A stretch of 44,253 bases of DNA from NCBI GenBank assembly GCA_001637315.1, contig LSZA01000026.1:1-44253 (forward strand), written 5' to 3'. Positions within the stretch are counted from its first letter, which is position 1; each line of letters opens with the position of its first letter. Position numbers and translations under genes: made by a program. Under the pieces are notes generated by a model. It was not told the DNA's origin, searched no databases, and saw nothing but the letters and a program-made list of their open reading frames with translations. Source of the stretch: Phormidium willei BDU 130791. GTDB taxonomy: Bacteria > Cyanobacteriota > Cyanobacteriia > Cyanobacteriales > Geitlerinemataceae. Of this stretch, positions 43,414-44,253 are shown one piece after another.

Positions 43414-44253
43414 ATGTTTGGCTTCTCTGAGTCCTCCTCCAATCTCTCACGCCGTCTCCTCTATGGCACGTTATCCCTGGTGACAACGGTTTCGGTTCTG
43501 TTGCTGTCGCCCTCCGCCGTCTTGGGCTTCTCCATCTTCGATATTCTCCCCAATGTGATTGAGGTGATTCAGATTTCGTCCATGTCTGATGAGCAAGAAG
43601 TGGCCCTGGGACGACAGATTAACGATCGCCTCGTCCGAGATGTCCGCCTCTACCATAATCGCCAAGTCACCAACTATGTCAACGCCATTGGTCAGCGACT
43701 GGTGCGGCAAAGCCGTCGACCGGACTTACCGTTTACCTTTCAGGTCGTCCAAGATGATAGCATCAATGCCTTTGCCACTCTCGGCGGCTTTGTCTATGTC
43801 AATACGGGCCTGATTCGTCGGGCTGATAATGAGGCGGAATTAGCGGGCGTCGTCGCCCATGAAATCGCCCATATTACTGAGAAACATGTGTTAGACCGCT
43901 TACGTCAAGCGGCGATCGCCCAAGGCGTTCTCAATGCAACGGGGGTCGACCCCGATGTGTTGGTCAATATCGCCTATGAATTGGTCATTAACCGCCCCAA
44001 CAGCCGTAGTGCTGAGTATGAAGCCGATCAGGTGGGCTTAGATATCCTCACCCGCAGCAATTACGCCCCCGTGGGAATGGTCAACTTCTTTGAACGACTC
44101 CTCAGCGGCGGCGGTGGCCTACCCCAATTCCTCAATACTCACCCCGATACCCGCAATCGCGTCGCTCGCCTACGAGACGAGATTAACCCCTCCCAAGCGG
44201 CACAAGGCGATGGGTTGAACACCACCGCCTATCGACAACAAATCCAACCGTTG
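43414..44253 (+). CDS. M48 family metalloprotease, 3' end outside window
   Basis: At least 280 residues of a zinc peptidase of the BepA/HtpX-related M48 family. An N-terminal signal or anchor (LLYGTLSLVTTVSVLLLSPSAVLGF) comes first, then the domain start MSDEQEVALGRQINDRL. The active site is HEIAH with H149, E150 and H153, and the third ligand is E203 in SAEYEADQVGLDIL. The segment FVYVNTGLIRRADNEAELAGVVA is typical. It probably degrades or refolds damaged envelope proteins. The frame stays open to the right edge. The ATG at 43414 lies after the CTCCTAAC repeat, without a visible Shine-Dalgarno sequence. Confidence 0.93.
   Translation, partial: MFGFSESSSNLSRRLLYGTLSLVTTVSVLLLSPSAVLGFSIFDILPNVIEVIQISSMSDEQEVALGRQINDRLVRDVRLYHNRQVTNYVNAIGQRLVRQSRRPDLPFTFQVVQDDSINAFATLGGFVYVNTGLIRRADNEAELAGVVAHEIAHITEKHVLDRLRQAAIAQGVLNATGVDPDVLVNIAYELVINRPNSRSAEYEADQVGLDILTRSNYAPVGMVNFFERLLSGGGGLPQFLNTHPDTRNRVARLRDEINPSQAAQGDGLNTTAYRQQIQPL

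Noticed and set aside
1-44253. CRISPR array, tRNA, rRNA, or insertion sequence with transposase
   Set aside because: I looked through all intergenic stretches and saw no regularly spaced repeats, tRNA cloverleaf, rRNA sequence or transposase frame.

Overview
The window comes from a filamentous-type (Oscillatoriales-like) cyanobacterium. The evidence is NDH-1 subunits of the photosynthetic type, psbU, an orange carotenoid protein with its fluorescence recovery protein, a CpcS-type phycobiliprotein lyase, ClpS, and very frequent copies of the HIP1 octamer GCGATCGC. The genus assignment is an inference; no rRNA or tRNA gene was seen.

Layout. 1-3319: ndhF1 (cut by the left edge) and ndhD1, closed by a strong terminator. 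3.6-5.7 kb: a PhyH-type Fe(II)/2-oxoglutarate dioxygenase and a GPH-family sugar symporter. 5.8-7.6 kb (minus): an exported TPR protein and a conserved small protein. 7.6-9.6 kb (minus): frp and ocp, the photoprotection pair acting on the phycobilisome. 9.9-12.9 kb (minus): a methyltransferase and a PAS-PAS-GGDEF-EAL protein. 13.1-14.7 kb (minus): a stand-alone second ndhD. 14.9-18.2 kb: clpS, a CpcS/CpeS lyase, a DUF3120-like membrane protein and an FHA-adenylate cyclase. 18.3-20.5 kb: psbU and nadB. 21.2-23.9 kb (minus): a dihydroorotase-like protein lacking its metal ligands, and a double histidine phosphatase that seems to start at CTG.

24-38 kb is the accessory part. It holds an MNT nucleotidyltransferase whose HEPN partner has decayed, and a secreted protein-arginine deiminase with all catalytic residues, facing away from a co-directional block at 26.7-38.1 kb. 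That block encodes a dynamin-like GTPase, a small HEPN-like protein, a 924-aa protein with a KGGVGRT MinD-type NTPase joined to a second STAND/AAA-like P-loop NTPase, a small HNH nuclease, and a giant sacsin-like Hsp90-fold ATPase. Large NTPases beside a candidate RNase and a candidate DNase resemble a biological-conflict (anti-phage) locus, and this is the best candidate in the window for an undescribed system. The middle of the block also lacks HIP1 sites for about 5.6 kb, which suggests transfer.

38.2-44.25 kb: an orphan antitoxin-like protein, a GNAT acetyltransferase overlapping a 619-aa TPR protein, a methyltransferase, a DUF4330 protein and an M48 metalloprotease cut by the right edge.
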